Source: AVCC01 sp039920865 | GTDB taxonomy: Bacteria; Pseudomonadota; Gammaproteobacteria; Burkholderiales; Burkholderiaceae_D | Assembly: GCA_039920865.1 (NCBI GenBank) | Contig: JBDSCZ010000287.1 | Span: forward strand, 1 to 44,825 | Direction of reading: 5' to 3' | DNA length: 44,825 nt | Shown here: positions 8,915 to 16,893 of the stretch, in pieces | How the letters are laid out: the number at the start of each line of letters is the position of its first letter | How positions within the stretch are numbered: the first letter of the stretch is position 1 | The notes under the pieces: generated by a model | Database searches by the model: none | The model's input: only the letters and a program-made list of their open reading frames with translations | Told to the model about the DNA's origin: nothing | Made by a program: the position numbers and the translations under genes

Positions 8915-9229
8915 ATGAAGTTCATTTTCCGAATAATTGCGGGTTTGCTGTTTATTGTTTTTTTTGGATTTGCCGTCAAGAATACGCAGGAAGTCGCATT
9001 GCGTTTCTTTCTGGGGTATGAAATACGGGCGCCCTTGGTCCTGATGCTGCTGGCATTTTTCGTCAGCGGCGCGATCTTTGGCGTGCTGGCAATGACACCC
9101 ACGGTATTGCGCCAGCGTCGCGATTTGAGCCGGCGCAAGAAAGCCATCCTGGCCCTGGAGAAAGAGGGCGCTGAACGTGAACTGTCGCGCAGCCAGCCGC
9201 CACAACCGGATGGCGTGCTGCATAGCTGA
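8915..9229 (+). CDS. lapA: Lipopolysaccharide assembly protein A (DUF1049 family)
   Basis: Small inner-membrane protein that in E. coli acts with LapB in balancing LPS synthesis, in part through LpxC turnover. The 104-residue product from the ATG at 8915 (GGGAG about 7 bases upstream) has two hydrophobic segments, about residues 4-22 and 41-63, with the family-typical FAVKNTQEVALRFFLGYE between them and a charged cytoplasmic tail (RQRRDLSRRKK). It lies between ihfB and lapB as in many beta- and gammaproteobacteria. lpxC itself is in this window at 40.4 kb, but linkage to it is only functional. Confidence 0.9.
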   Translation: MKFIFRIIAGLLFIVFFGFAVKNTQEVALRFFLGYEIRAPLVLMLLAFFVSGAIFGVLAMTPTVLRQRRDLSRRKKAILALEKEGAERELSRSQPPQPDGVLHS

Positions 9230-9357
9230 TCCATTTCTATCTCAACTTATTGGTATTGCTTGCCATACCTGCGTACCGCGGACGTGTTGTCCATGGTGCG
9301 AGTTCGCGGTTACAGTGGATGTGAAAACGGAATAAATCATGACACGATTGAACCTAC

Positions 9358-10533
9358 ATGGAATTTGAAATTTGGTGGTTGCTCGGGATACCTTTTTTTT
9401 TCGGGCTGGGTTGGATCGCAGCGCGCGTGGATATCAATCAATTGCTGTCGGAATCGCGCAGTTTGCCCAGCGGCTATTTCAGGGGGCTGAACTTTCTACT
9501 GAATGAGCAGCCGGACAAAGCCATCGATGCCTTTATTGAAATCGTCAAGCTCGATCCGGAAACCGTTGAACTGCATTTTGCGCTGGGGAACTTGTTTCGC
9601 CGTCGTGGTGAAACCGAAAGAGCGATTCGCGTGCACCAGAATTTGTTGGCGCGCCCGGATCTGCCGCAGGAACATCGTCTGCAGGCATTGTTTGAATTGG
9701 GTCAGGATTATTTGAAGGCGGGCTTGCTGGATCGGGCCGAAGAAACCTTCGATCAGCTGCTGGATACTTCCTACGCTGCACAAGCGCAGCGCGCGTTGCT
9801 GGAAATTTTTCAGCGCGAAAAAGAATGGCCGCGCGCGATTGAAGCGGCGCAAGGGTTGCAGCAATCCGGCGCCGGTGGACGGCAAAAGGAGATCGCCCAG
9901 TTCTACTGTGAAATGGCCCAGGACGAGTTGGTGCATACACACCCGGATGCCGCACTGGTCTTGCTGGAAAAAGCCTTGGCCGCCGATCGCAAAAGCGTGC
10001 GCGCTACTTTGCTGATTGGCGATGTGGCACAAGCCAAGGGTGACCTCGAAGGCGCATTGCTGGCTTGGCGCCGGGTCGAGCAGCAGAGCGTGCCGCATGT
10101 GGCACTGGTGGCGCAGCGTCTGATGGACGGGTATCGCAGTGTCGTGCGGGCCGAGGAGGGCATCAATTTATTGAAGTTCTATCTGGCCGAAGCGCCGTCG
10201 ATCGATTTGCTGGAAGTGGTTTTCAAGGCGGTACTGGAACTGCATGGCGTGGAAGCCGCCAAGCAGCTGGCCAGCGATGAATTGCGCCGCACCCCGACCT
10301 TGCTCGGCCTGGATAAATTGCTCGATGCCCGCCTGATGGACGCCCGGCCGGAAATACGGCCCGAGTTATCGATGGTCAAGCACCTGGTCCACGGTTATGC
10401 GCAAAAACTGGCGCGTTATCAATGCAGTCATTGCGGCTTCAAGGCGCGCCAATTCTATTGGCAATGCCCCGGCTGCAATCGCTGGGAAACTTATCCGCCG
10501 CGCCGAACTGAAGAACTCAACGTGATGAATTAG
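9358..10533 (+). CDS. lapB: Lipopolysaccharide assembly protein B, TPR and rubredoxin-like
   Basis: Inner-membrane-anchored scaffold that, in E. coli, links LPS synthesis to proteolysis of LpxC. The 391-residue sequence begins with a hydrophobic anchor (EIWWLLGIPFFFGLGWIAAR, about 3-22), continues with a long tetratricopeptide-repeat region (about 50-330: PDKAIDAFIEIVKLDP, GETERAIRVHQNLL, GLLDRAEETFDQLL and others), and ends with a rubredoxin-type metal site made by C356, C359, C370 and C373. No clear Shine-Dalgarno precedes the ATG at 9358; the 128-base gap from lapA is longer than usual. Length and domain order match the family. Confidence 0.92.
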   Translation: MEFEIWWLLGIPFFFGLGWIAARVDINQLLSESRSLPSGYFRGLNFLLNEQPDKAIDAFIEIVKLDPETVELHFALGNLFRRRGETERAIRVHQNLLARPDLPQEHRLQALFELGQDYLKAGLLDRAEETFDQLLDTSYAAQAQRALLEIFQREKEWPRAIEAAQGLQQSGAGGRQKEIAQFYCEMAQDELVHTHPDAALVLLEKALAADRKSVRATLLIGDVAQAKGDLEGALLAWRRVEQQSVPHVALVAQRLMDGYRSVVRAEEGINLLKFYLAEAPSIDLLEVVFKAVLELHGVEAAKQLASDELRRTPTLLGLDKLLDARLMDARPEIRPELSMVKHLVHGYAQKLARYQCSHCGFKARQFYWQCPGCNRWETYPPRRTEELNVMN

Positions 10534-10586
10534 CTTGTCGTTGTCTTCGCAGAATATCCCACTAACCGTTTCTTGTTAAAAAATGC

Positions 10587-10620
10587 GGAGTATGCTTGAA
10601 AACACCTAATTTACCGCATT
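10587..10620 (-). repeat. Dispersed element copy 3 (AATGCGG-N20-ATACTCC)
   Basis: Read on the minus strand: AATGCGG (10620-10614), 20 bases, ATACTCC (10593-10587). It adjoins an AT-rich hairpin, GTATTATT...AATAATAC (about 10621-10644). A further TATGCGGAATGG at 10674-10685 resembles the left end of copy 2 but has no second half-site. All this lies in the lapB-ugd remnant gap. Confidence 0.55.
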
Positions 10621-10682
10621 GTATTATTGATAAACAAATAATACGCATGGCAGTATAAAATTCTGAAGAAGTATGCGGAATG

Positions 10683-10722
10683 GATGGCAAGCAGAGATCA
10701 GCATGATGGAGTGCTTGCCATC
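10683..10722. repeat. Perfect 10-bp inverted repeat upstream of ugd remnant
   Basis: GATGGCAAGC (10683-10692) and GCTTGCCATC (10713-10722) are perfect inverted copies around a 20-base spacer. No T run follows. It could be a regulator site, an mRNA stem-loop or a transposition footprint; the sequence alone does not decide. Confidence 0.5.
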
Positions 10723-10775
10723 GCGTTCCGATTCGGCCTCATCCGTGATCCAATTGATATCTACCGGCTAAGTTT

Positions 10776-10859
10776 ATGAAAATTACGATTATCGGCACCG
10801 GCTATGTCGGCCTGGTCACCGGGCGTTCGGTTCTGACAAGCAAAGGAACTGCGCTATGA
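10776..10859 (+). pseudogene. ugd: Remnant of UDP-glucose 6-dehydrogenase (ugd), internal deletion
   Basis: An ATG at 10776 opens a 27-codon frame starting MKITIIGTGYVGLVTG, the unmistakable N-terminus and NAD-binding loop of UDP-glucose 6-dehydrogenase, an enzyme of about 450 residues. After residue 16 the frame reads GRSVLTSKGTAL and stops at TGA 10857-10859, which overlaps the rfaE1 ATG (ATGA). The tail could be the original C-terminus of ugd (family members often end with IGR plus a short tail), so the gene seems to have lost its entire middle while both ends and the coupling to rfaE1 remained. In related betaproteobacteria, as I recall the order, ugd stands between lapB and rfaE. The short peptide may still be translated and may keep rfaE1 translation coupled (inference). 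Confidence 0.8.
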
Positions 10860-11779
10860 AGCTGCCGCTCCTGAATGCGACACGGATTCTAGTGGTCGGC
10901 GATGTGATGCTGGACCGCTACTGGTTCGGCGACGTCAACCGGATATCGCCGGAAGCGCCGGTGCCGGTAGTGCATGTGGCGAAAAGCGAAGAACGCCTGG
11001 GTGGCGCAGCCAACGTGGCACGCAATGTGGCGGCGCTGGGAGTGCACGCGGGTTTGCTGGGCGTAGTGGGGCAGGACGAGGCAGGTGACGCGATTGCGCG
11101 CCTGCTGGGTGAGTCTGTAATTCACAATTACCTGCAGCGCGATGCTACGACGTCGACCATCGTCAAGTTACGCGTGATTGGCCGCCAGCAGCAATTGCTG
11201 CGCATCGATTTCGAGCGAGCTCCCGCCGATGACGCGCTGCGCAATAAGCTGGCCCAGTTTGAAGCTTTGCTATCGGACTACGATATCGTCGTGTTATCCG
11301 ATTATGCTAAAGGCGGCCTGGTCGATGTGGCCGCCATGATCCGGTTGGCGCGACATGCCGGCAAGACGGTGTTGGTCGATCCGAAAGGCGATGATTTCTC
11401 CTGCTATGCCGGAGCTTCTATATTGACGCCGAACATGGCTGAGTTTCGCGCCATCGTTGGCAGTTGGAGCAGCGAGGCCGAACTGACTGCCAAAGCCCAG
11501 CAACTGCGCGTAAAGCTGCAACTGGAGGCGTTGTTGCTAACCCGTTCCGAAGAAGGTATGACGCTGTATACGGCGCAGGGCGAATCGCACGCGCCGACCA
11601 TGGCGCGCGAAGTGTATGACGTCTCGGGTGCCGGAGATACCGTAATTGCTACCCTGGCCGTGATGCTGGGGGCCGGACTGCCGCTGGAAGTGGCGGTATC
11701 CTACGCCAACCGGGCCGGTGGCATCGTGGTGGCGAAACTGGGTACGGCCACCGTTTCCCTCGATGAATTGGCGGATTGA
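10856..11779 (+). CDS. rfaE1: D-glycero-beta-D-manno-heptose-7-phosphate kinase
   Basis: PfkB/ribokinase-family sugar kinase making heptose 1,7-bisphosphate for the LPS inner core. The 307 residues correspond to the N-terminal half of the bifunctional HldE of enterobacteria; the nucleotidyltransferase half is absent, as is normal in Burkholderiales (split RfaE1/RfaE2). Motifs are GDVMLDRYWFGDVNRISPEAPVP cut as GDVMLDRYWFGDV near residue 16, GGAANVARNVAALG, VLVDPKGDD and the catalytic GAGDT (258-262, D261 as base). The ATG overlaps the stop of the ugd remnant. hldD, which often follows in relatives, is not in this window. Confidence 0.92.
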   Translation: MKLPLLNATRILVVGDVMLDRYWFGDVNRISPEAPVPVVHVAKSEERLGGAANVARNVAALGVHAGLLGVVGQDEAGDAIARLLGESVIHNYLQRDATTSTIVKLRVIGRQQQLLRIDFERAPADDALRNKLAQFEALLSDYDIVVLSDYAKGGLVDVAAMIRLARHAGKTVLVDPKGDDFSCYAGASILTPNMAEFRAIVGSWSSEAELTAKAQQLRVKLQLEALLLTRSEEGMTLYTAQGESHAPTMAREVYDVSGAGDTVIATLAVMLGAGLPLEVAVSYANRAGGIVVAKLGTATVSLDELAD

Positions 11780-11810
11780 AAGTTCCGGTCAAAGCGATCT
11801 ATGGGCCGGT

Positions 11811-11839
11811 TTGTATAAACTTGTTGTATAGTCTATAAA
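11811..11839 (+). promoter_or_regulatory. Probable sigma-70 promoter for the ComEA-like gene
   Basis: TTGTAT (11811-11816) and TATAAA (11834-11839) are separated by 17 bases, 75 bases before the ComEA-like start. It separates this gene from rfaE1. Predicted from sequence only. Confidence 0.5.
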
Positions 11840-11913
11840 GTTACTTGCAAGTGCATTTTGCCGCCGCTGTTTCGACTGCTTTAATCATCATCAACCTACT
11901 AAAGAGGAATGAA

Positions 11914-12321
11914 ATGTTCAAAAAATTATTGCTGGGCGTAGTTAGTTTAATCGCCACGATGGGCTTTGCATTCGCCCAGGTCGACGTCAACAAGGCAGAT
12001 CAGGCGGCATTGGACGGCATTAAAGGTATTGGGCCGGCCACCTCCAAGACCATTCTCGACGAGCGCAAGAAGGGCGGGGACTTCAAGGACTGGGCTGATT
12101 TCGAAAAGCGGGTCAAGGGCATCGGCGAGAAAAACTCCACCAAACTTTCGCAAGCGGGCTTAACGATCAATGGTCAGAATAAGCCAAATGCGCCCGCCAA
12201 AGCTGCTACCGCTGCCAAGGCCGACAAAAAAATGAAAGCTGCGGCATCGGAAAAAGCAATGCCGAACACCGCTATGCCGGCCGCAACCCCGGCCAGCAAG
12301 GATATGAAAGCTAAACCGTAA
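11914..12321 (+). CDS. ComEA-like helix-hairpin-helix protein, exported
   Basis: Predicted secreted DNA-binding protein of 135 residues. Residues 1-22 form a signal peptide (MFKKLLLGVVSLIATMGFAFA, cleavage before Q-V). Residues about 23-80 form a ComEA helix-hairpin-helix unit: VDVNKADQAALDGIKGIGP, then FKDWADFEKRVKGIGEK. The C-terminal 55 residues are a low-complexity Ala/Lys/Pro tail. Family members can bind DNA in the periplasm during natural transformation, but many short single-copy homologues have unproven roles. The start follows AAAGAGGA at 11901-11908; an in-frame upstream ATG at 11845 would place extra residues before the signal peptide. It has its own promoter and terminator, so it is likely a single-gene unit. 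Confidence 0.85.
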   Translation: MFKKLLLGVVSLIATMGFAFAQVDVNKADQAALDGIKGIGPATSKTILDERKKGGDFKDWADFEKRVKGIGEKNSTKLSQAGLTINGQNKPNAPAKAATAAKADKKMKAAASEKAMPNTAMPAATPASKDMKAKP

Positions 12322-12324
12322 GCT

Positions 12325-12362
12325 CTACAATTAGTTGTAGGCAAGTTGTAGATAAGTTGTAG
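12325..12362 (+). repeat. Phased TTGTAG repeats with hairpin
   Basis: TTGTAG occurs at 12335, 12346 and 12357, an exact 11-base period, and the first copy pairs with CTACAA (12325-12330) across a 4-base loop. It lies between the ComEA-like stop and its terminator. Helical phasing could suit a DNA-binding protein, but the array is short. Confidence 0.45.
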
Positions 12363-12374
12363 ATTTTTCTTCTG

Positions 12375-12406
12375 AACCCCGCACATGCAAGTCGCGGGGT
12401 TTTTTT
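12375..12406 (+). terminator. Intrinsic terminator after the ComEA-like gene
   Basis: AACCCCGC (12375-12382) pairs with GCGGGGTT (12394-12401) around an 11-base loop and is followed by a T7 run to 12406. cysM starts about 90 bases downstream and therefore needs its own promoter. Confidence 0.88.
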
Positions 12407-12493
12407 GTTGCCAAGTGATTTGCCAACCAGTAAGCGCGCACTGTCGCTACTGGGATTAAAATACAGCTTTGTTGATGCGACAGACCGGACACC

Positions 12494-13396
12494 ATGCCTT
12501 ACCAAACAATAGAAGACACGATAGGCAACACCCCTTTGGTTCAACTGAAACGGATTGCGTGTGCTGATACCTCAGGTAGAAATAACGTTATCCTGGGCAA
12601 GATGGAAGGCAATAATCCGGCCGGTTCGGTCAAGGATAGGGCTGCTTTGTCGATGATCATGCGCGCCGAAGAGCGCGGCGAGATCAAGCCTGGCGATACC
12701 CTGATTGAGGCCACTAGCGGCAATACCGGAATTGCGCTGGCGATGGTGGCTTCCATCCGCGGCTACAAGATGATTTTGCTGATGCCGGAAAACCTCAGTA
12801 TGGAGCGGCGTCAAAGCATGTCTGCTTATGGTGCACAACTGGTGCTCACGCCCAAAATCGGCGGCATGGAATATGCCCGGGATCTGGCGCTGCAGATGCA
12901 GAAGGATGGCCAAGGCATCATCCTTGACCAGTTCGCCAATCCGGATAACCCGCGCGCGCATTATGAAACTACCGGGCCAGAAATATGGCGCGATACTAAA
13001 GGACGCGTGACGCATTTTGTGAGTGCGATGGGCACCACCGGTACCATCATGGGCGTGTCGCAGTATTTGAAAGAGCAAAACGGTGCAGTGCGCATTATTG
13101 GTGCGCAACCGGAAGAGGGCTCGCAGATTCCTGGCATCCGTAAATGGCCGGAAGCCTATCTGCCAAAAATCTATGACAAGTCCAGAGTCGATCAGATTGA
13201 ATCGGTAAGCCAGGCAGCATCGGAACACATGGCAAGACGACTGGCGGTCGATGAGGGTATTTTCTGCGGCATTTCAGCAGCTGGAGCGTGCGAAGTTGCG
13301 CTACGGATTTCTCAAACGGTAGAGAATGCAACCATCGTTTTTATCGTTTGTGATCGCGGTGACCGTTACCTCTCGACCGGAGTCTTTCCGGCCTGA
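12494..13396 (+). CDS. cysM: Cysteine synthase B
   Basis: PLP-dependent beta-replacement enzyme making cysteine (or S-sulfocysteine) from O-acetylserine and sulfide or thiosulfate. The 300-residue product has IGNTPLVQL near the N-terminus, the PLP lysine K47 in NPAGSVKDRAA, the substrate loop EATSGNTGIALA, the phosphate-binding GTTGTIMG, and EGIFCGISAAGA. Length and the EGSQIPGIRKWP segment match CysM rather than the longer CysK. It sits between comEA-like and mltB genes as in other Burkholderiales, apart from the insertion of a small gene and an AT-rich stretch. Confidence 0.93.
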   Translation: MPYQTIEDTIGNTPLVQLKRIACADTSGRNNVILGKMEGNNPAGSVKDRAALSMIMRAEERGEIKPGDTLIEATSGNTGIALAMVASIRGYKMILLMPENLSMERRQSMSAYGAQLVLTPKIGGMEYARDLALQMQKDGQGIILDQFANPDNPRAHYETTGPEIWRDTKGRVTHFVSAMGTTGTIMGVSQYLKEQNGAVRIIGAQPEEGSQIPGIRKWPEAYLPKIYDKSRVDQIESVSQAASEHMARRLAVDEGIFCGISAAGACEVALRISQTVENATIVFIVCDRGDRYLSTGVFPA

Positions 13397-13606
13397 TAAG
13401 CAGGCCTGGCAAGGCTATCTAACCGAGAATAGAGGGCTCAGTTTCAGTGTATCTGTGAAGCTGGGGGCACTCTGAAATAAGTTTTGCACTTTTACTTAGC
13501 AAAAAAATCATCAATACCCCTTAATTTCGGGTGGCAGCCAGAAACGCTGCAGCCTTTCGGCAAATGCATAGGTCAGTATTTTACGAGCATTCGATTGGCT
13601 CGGACG

Positions 13607-13631
13607 CAGGACTGATAGCACGTCAGTCCTG
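13607..13631. repeat. Perfect 8-bp inverted repeat
   Basis: CAGGACTG (13607-13614) and CAGTCCTG (13624-13631) flank a 9-base loop, 13 bases beyond the 3' end of the minus-strand gene at 13644-13967. No U tract follows in either direction, so it would be at most a weak terminator; an mRNA-stabilising stem or operator are alternatives. Confidence 0.45.
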
Positions 13632-13643
13632 TGATCGAAAGCA

Positions 13644-13967
13644 TTATGCTTCTGCCGTCTCTTTTGGTTTGAACTGCTTATCGCTGATCCTGAACTTGTT
13701 GCGGCGATCGCCCATCAGGTAGCGCAAATCGCGGATGCTCAATTCACTCACTTCGTGCATCCTTATCAGCAGAGATGCTCCGACTGGCAATCTGCGGTGG
13801 CGGATTTTGCTGATAACAGGTGGTGCAACTTCCAGTGCCCTGGAAAGTGCCGCGTCGTTTTTCAGATGCAGTTTTTCGATCAGTGTATCCAGCAGGCGGT
13901 TTGGATTGTATTCAAACTGATCCATTAGTGCGGTGCTGCCGGTGTCGTTGTCTGTTTGAGTGGTCAT
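13644..13967 (-). CDS. Small Cro/CI-like helix-turn-helix protein, unknown role
   Basis: A 107-residue product with a likely DNA-binding core at about residues 27-85: LIEKLHLKNDAALSRALEV followed by APPVISKIRHRRLPV and a third helix ELSIRDLRYLMGD. The pattern (helix, ALSRALEVAPPVISKIR turn and recognition helix) is that of XRE/Cro-CI domains, though divergent. The N-terminus is Asp/Thr/Gln-rich, and the C-terminus is basic (RRNKFRISDKQFKPKE). It stands alone, opposite in direction to cysM and separated from mltB by about 500 bases of AT-rich DNA. No partner toxin gene is adjacent. It could be a chromosomal regulator or a relic of a mobile element; I cannot assign a target. Confidence 0.7.
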   Translation of the reverse strand: MTTQTDNDTGSTALMDQFEYNPNRLLDTLIEKLHLKNDAALSRALEVAPPVISKIRHRRLPVGASLLIRMHEVSELSIRDLRYLMGDRRNKFRISDKQFKPKETAEA

Positions 13968-14477
13968 GATCTTGGACTTTCATTTTTTAAATTATAAGGT
14001 GATGGACACGCAACAAGGAATCTGCTTATTCATGCATCGCGGTGTAGTAATACCGTGAGATCGCCTTAAGCCGTAAGCAAATTTACATTTGAAAACAAAT
14101 TTTCAGATACATATGTACGGCAGTGCGGATTGCTATTCACGTTCTCATAATTGCTAAGCGATTACGTAAATATTGCGACAACGATACTTTAAAATTCATG
14201 TAAATAAATATTGCTATAAAAATAATATAGTGAAAAAATTTCACACTGCAATTACCTTGATGCGCTTCTAATTAATGCCGTACAGCAAAAATTTTCGTGA
14301 TATTAATCTCATTTTGATAAAAATACTTACAAAACATATGTCAGACTGTCAAAAAATAGAAAAAATCCCTTCACTCAGGAAATATTTTGTCAGATCGATA
14401 ATGCCTTGATTTGATTGTTGTCAATCTTGCATTGAGTATGTTGAGTAACCGGATTGATGCCAGCCAAGTTATGGTTG
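13968..14477. other. 510-base AT-rich gap without a gene
   Basis: Between the Cro-like gene and mltB the DNA is distinctly richer in A+T than its surroundings, with many stop codons in all frames and runs such as AAAAATTTTC and ATAAAAATACTTAC. No RNA gene, dispersed element copy or terminator was recognised. It may hold promoters for the minus-strand Cro-like gene or be a decayed insertion. Confidence 0.5.
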
Positions 14478-15581
14478 CTAGCGGTTGCGCACGGCGCTGA
14501 CGGTGCGGCCGAGCTCGATTACCGACATCGCGTAAAAAAAGCTGCGGTTATACCGAGTGATGGCGAAAAAATTGTCGGTACCCAGCCAGTATTCGGTTGC
14601 TTCGGTACCGTTTTGCAAATCGACCAGGCCGTACAGCAAATCGGTTGGGGCTTGCGGACCCGGCACTACGCCTGCGCTCGCCAATGCATCGAACGTGTAT
14701 TTTGCCTCCAGTCCTTGGCCGATGAACGACGTCCACAGCTGGTCGCTGCCGGTCGACGGTGCAATGGTTGCCGGGAAGACGATCGGGTAACCGCGCCTCC
14801 AGCCGTGCATCGTCAGATAATGGGCCACACTGCCAATTGCATCCGCGGGCGAATTTTGCAAATCGATCTTGCCGTCTTGGTCGAAATCGACCGCATATGC
14901 ACGAATGCTGCTGGGCATGAACTGCGGCCATCCGATCGCCCCTGCATAGGATCCCGTCAGCGACCATGGGTCGATGCCGGACTCGCGCGTATATAACAGG
15001 ACATTTTCGAGCTCAGCGCGGAAAAAATCCATTCTCGCCATGCGTGTCGGAGTATTCGGATAATCGAAGCCGAGCGTGGTAAGCACATCGAGCACGCGAA
15101 AATTTCCGGTGTTGCGGCCATACACCGTTTCCACACCGATAATGCCGACAATGATTTCTGCCGGAATGCCAAATTGTATTTCAGCACGCTCCAGATCGCT
15201 GGCGTAGTCGTTCCAAAATTGCACGCCGGCGTTGACGCGTAGCGGTTCAACGAAGCGTGCGCGGTAAGCCTGCCAATTCTTGGGGCGCCCCGTTGGTGCC
15301 GGTTTCATTAGCTGGACTGCGGTATCGGAATATTCGACCCGAGCCAGGACCGATTGCAGTTCGGCCTTGTTGAAACCATGCTTTTCGACCATCTGATCGA
15401 CGAAGCCGGCAACTTCTTTCCATTCTCCGAAATTGACGAATTCACCTTGATGCTCTTGCGTTAATGCGCCGGGTTGCGCGGCTCTGGTATCAGAGTGCGC
15501 TCCCAATCCCAGTGCGAGCAGCATGGGCAGGGTGGCGCGGCAGGCGAAGCGTGGCAAAGTTTTGGAGAAGTTCATCGGCAT
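14478..15581 (-). CDS. mltB: Membrane-bound lytic murein transglycosylase B
   Basis: Cleaves the MurNAc-GlcNAc bond of peptidoglycan forming 1,6-anhydro-muropeptides, in the periplasm. From ATG 15581 the product is 367 residues (a further ATG lies two codons later). A hydrophobic export signal (about 13-33, ...LPMLLALGLGAHSDTRAA) has no lipobox cysteine, so this form is probably soluble rather than lipid-anchored. The catalytic glutamate is E151 in GVETVYGRNTGNF, followed by family segments LTTLGFDYP, AGAIGWPQFMPSS, DFDQDGKIDL and AHYLTMHGWRRG. It ends with the TRYNRSFFYAMSV motif typical of MltB. It is transcribed away from the hydrolase gene at 15825. The start is chosen by signal-peptide fit and is not certain. 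Confidence 0.92.
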   Translation of the reverse strand: MPMNFSKTLPRFACRATLPMLLALGLGAHSDTRAAQPGALTQEHQGEFVNFGEWKEVAGFVDQMVEKHGFNKAELQSVLARVEYSDTAVQLMKPAPTGRPKNWQAYRARFVEPLRVNAGVQFWNDYASDLERAEIQFGIPAEIIVGIIGVETVYGRNTGNFRVLDVLTTLGFDYPNTPTRMARMDFFRAELENVLLYTRESGIDPWSLTGSYAGAIGWPQFMPSSIRAYAVDFDQDGKIDLQNSPADAIGSVAHYLTMHGWRRGYPIVFPATIAPSTGSDQLWTSFIGQGLEAKYTFDALASAGVVPGPQAPTDLLYGLVDLQNGTEATEYWLGTDNFFAITRYNRSFFYAMSVIELGRTVSAVRNR

Positions 15582-15824
15582 AGTGTGAGGGTGGATTGGG
15601 GTTCTGGCGGGGTGGTCGAGGCAGAGCAGTCGGGCGAATGCAAGGAGTTGGAAAAACATGAAAATCCGATTCGGAGGCGTAATATACAGAAGTGTAAACG
15701 GTGCAGTGGGATTGCGTCAGTATCCGGGTGTCGGAAGCGCACCGCGTACCGCGTAATGCCTTGTATGTATCAATACCCTAACCCGATTCGATTCGAGAAT
15801 GCCGCGTCCGGCGGTTTTGCATCC

Positions 15825-16775
15825 ATGACTACAGCTTTTTATACCCATCCCGATTGCATGCTCCATGAAATGGGCGACTGGCATCCGGAGTCGCCGGCCC
15901 GGTTGCAAGCGATTGAAGACCAGTTGATTTCCAGCCGGATTGGCACCTATCTGGAGTTTCGCCAGGCGCCGTCCGCCAATCTTGCCGACATCGCCCGCGT
16001 CCATACGCCGGCGGCGATTGCGCTGGTGCGCGATAATGTGCCGCGCGTGCCGCAGGCGCAAAGCGGCCAAGCCAGTTATTACCCGCTGGATGGCGATACT
16101 TCGCTCAATGCATTTAGCTGGAAAGCGGCGCTGGCGGCTGCCGGCGCTGCAGTTGCCGCCACCGATGCGGTCATCGCAGGCGAGATTGAAAACGCATTTT
16201 GTTCGATCCGCCCGCCCGGTCACCACGCAAGGCCGACTGAGCCGATGGGCTTTTGCCTGTTCAATAACATCGCCATCGCGGTCCGGCACGCGCTGGAAGT
16301 GCACGGCCTGCAGCGTGTGGCCATCGTCGATTTCGACGTGCACCACGGCAACGGCACCGAGGAAGCATTCGCCAACGAGCCGAGGGTGCTGATGGCAAGT
16401 CTGTTCCAGCATCCTTTTTATCCGTATAGCGGGACTGACCCCAGCATCAAAAATGCGCTCAACATCGCGTTGCCTGCCTATACCGGAGGCGCAGCAGTGC
16501 GTGATCAGATTACCGAAAAATGGTTGCCGGCACTGCACGCATACCGGCCGCAAATGATCTTCATTTCGGCCGGTTTCGATGCGCACCGGGAAGATGATAT
16601 CGGCCAGATGGATCTGGTCGAAGCCGATTACGCATGGATTACCCGGCAGATCATGGACGTCGCCAAACTGCATGCAGGCGGACGCATCGTCAGTTGCCTC
16701 GAAGGTGGCTACAACCTGTCTGCGCTGGGGCGCAGCGTGGTAGCGCATCTGCAGGTGCTGGCCGGACTGGATTAA
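15825..16775 (+). CDS. Histone deacetylase-family amidohydrolase (class II-like)
   Basis: Zinc-dependent deacetylase of the acetoin utilisation protein/HDAC superfamily; the bacterial substrates are probably small acetylated amines or acetyl-lysine, unproven here. The 316-residue product has H133-H134 in RPPGHHARP (charge relay), the metal ligands D169, D171 and H173 in DFDVHHGNG, SAGFDAHRED with the third metal aspartate, and the C-terminal LEGGYNLSAL turn, so the active site appears complete. The family-typical start TTAFYTHPDCxxHEMG supports ATG 15825, although no clear Shine-Dalgarno precedes it. It is divergent from mltB and followed about 120 bases later by the rbgA-like GTPase. Confidence 0.9.
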   Translation: MTTAFYTHPDCMLHEMGDWHPESPARLQAIEDQLISSRIGTYLEFRQAPSANLADIARVHTPAAIALVRDNVPRVPQAQSGQASYYPLDGDTSLNAFSWKAALAAAGAAVAATDAVIAGEIENAFCSIRPPGHHARPTEPMGFCLFNNIAIAVRHALEVHGLQRVAIVDFDVHHGNGTEEAFANEPRVLMASLFQHPFYPYSGTDPSIKNALNIALPAYTGGAAVRDQITEKWLPALHAYRPQMIFISAGFDAHREDDIGQMDLVEADYAWITRQIMDVAKLHAGGRIVSCLEGGYNLSALGRSVVAHLQVLAGLD

Positions 16776-16893
16776 CAAAACTCGATCGGTGCTGCCGCAT
16801 CGCCGATTGCCACAGCTCCAGCTTGGAGGATTCTTGATGGATAACGCCACAACTCCGTACAATAGCGGTTTATCTCGCAAGAATTGATTCCGC

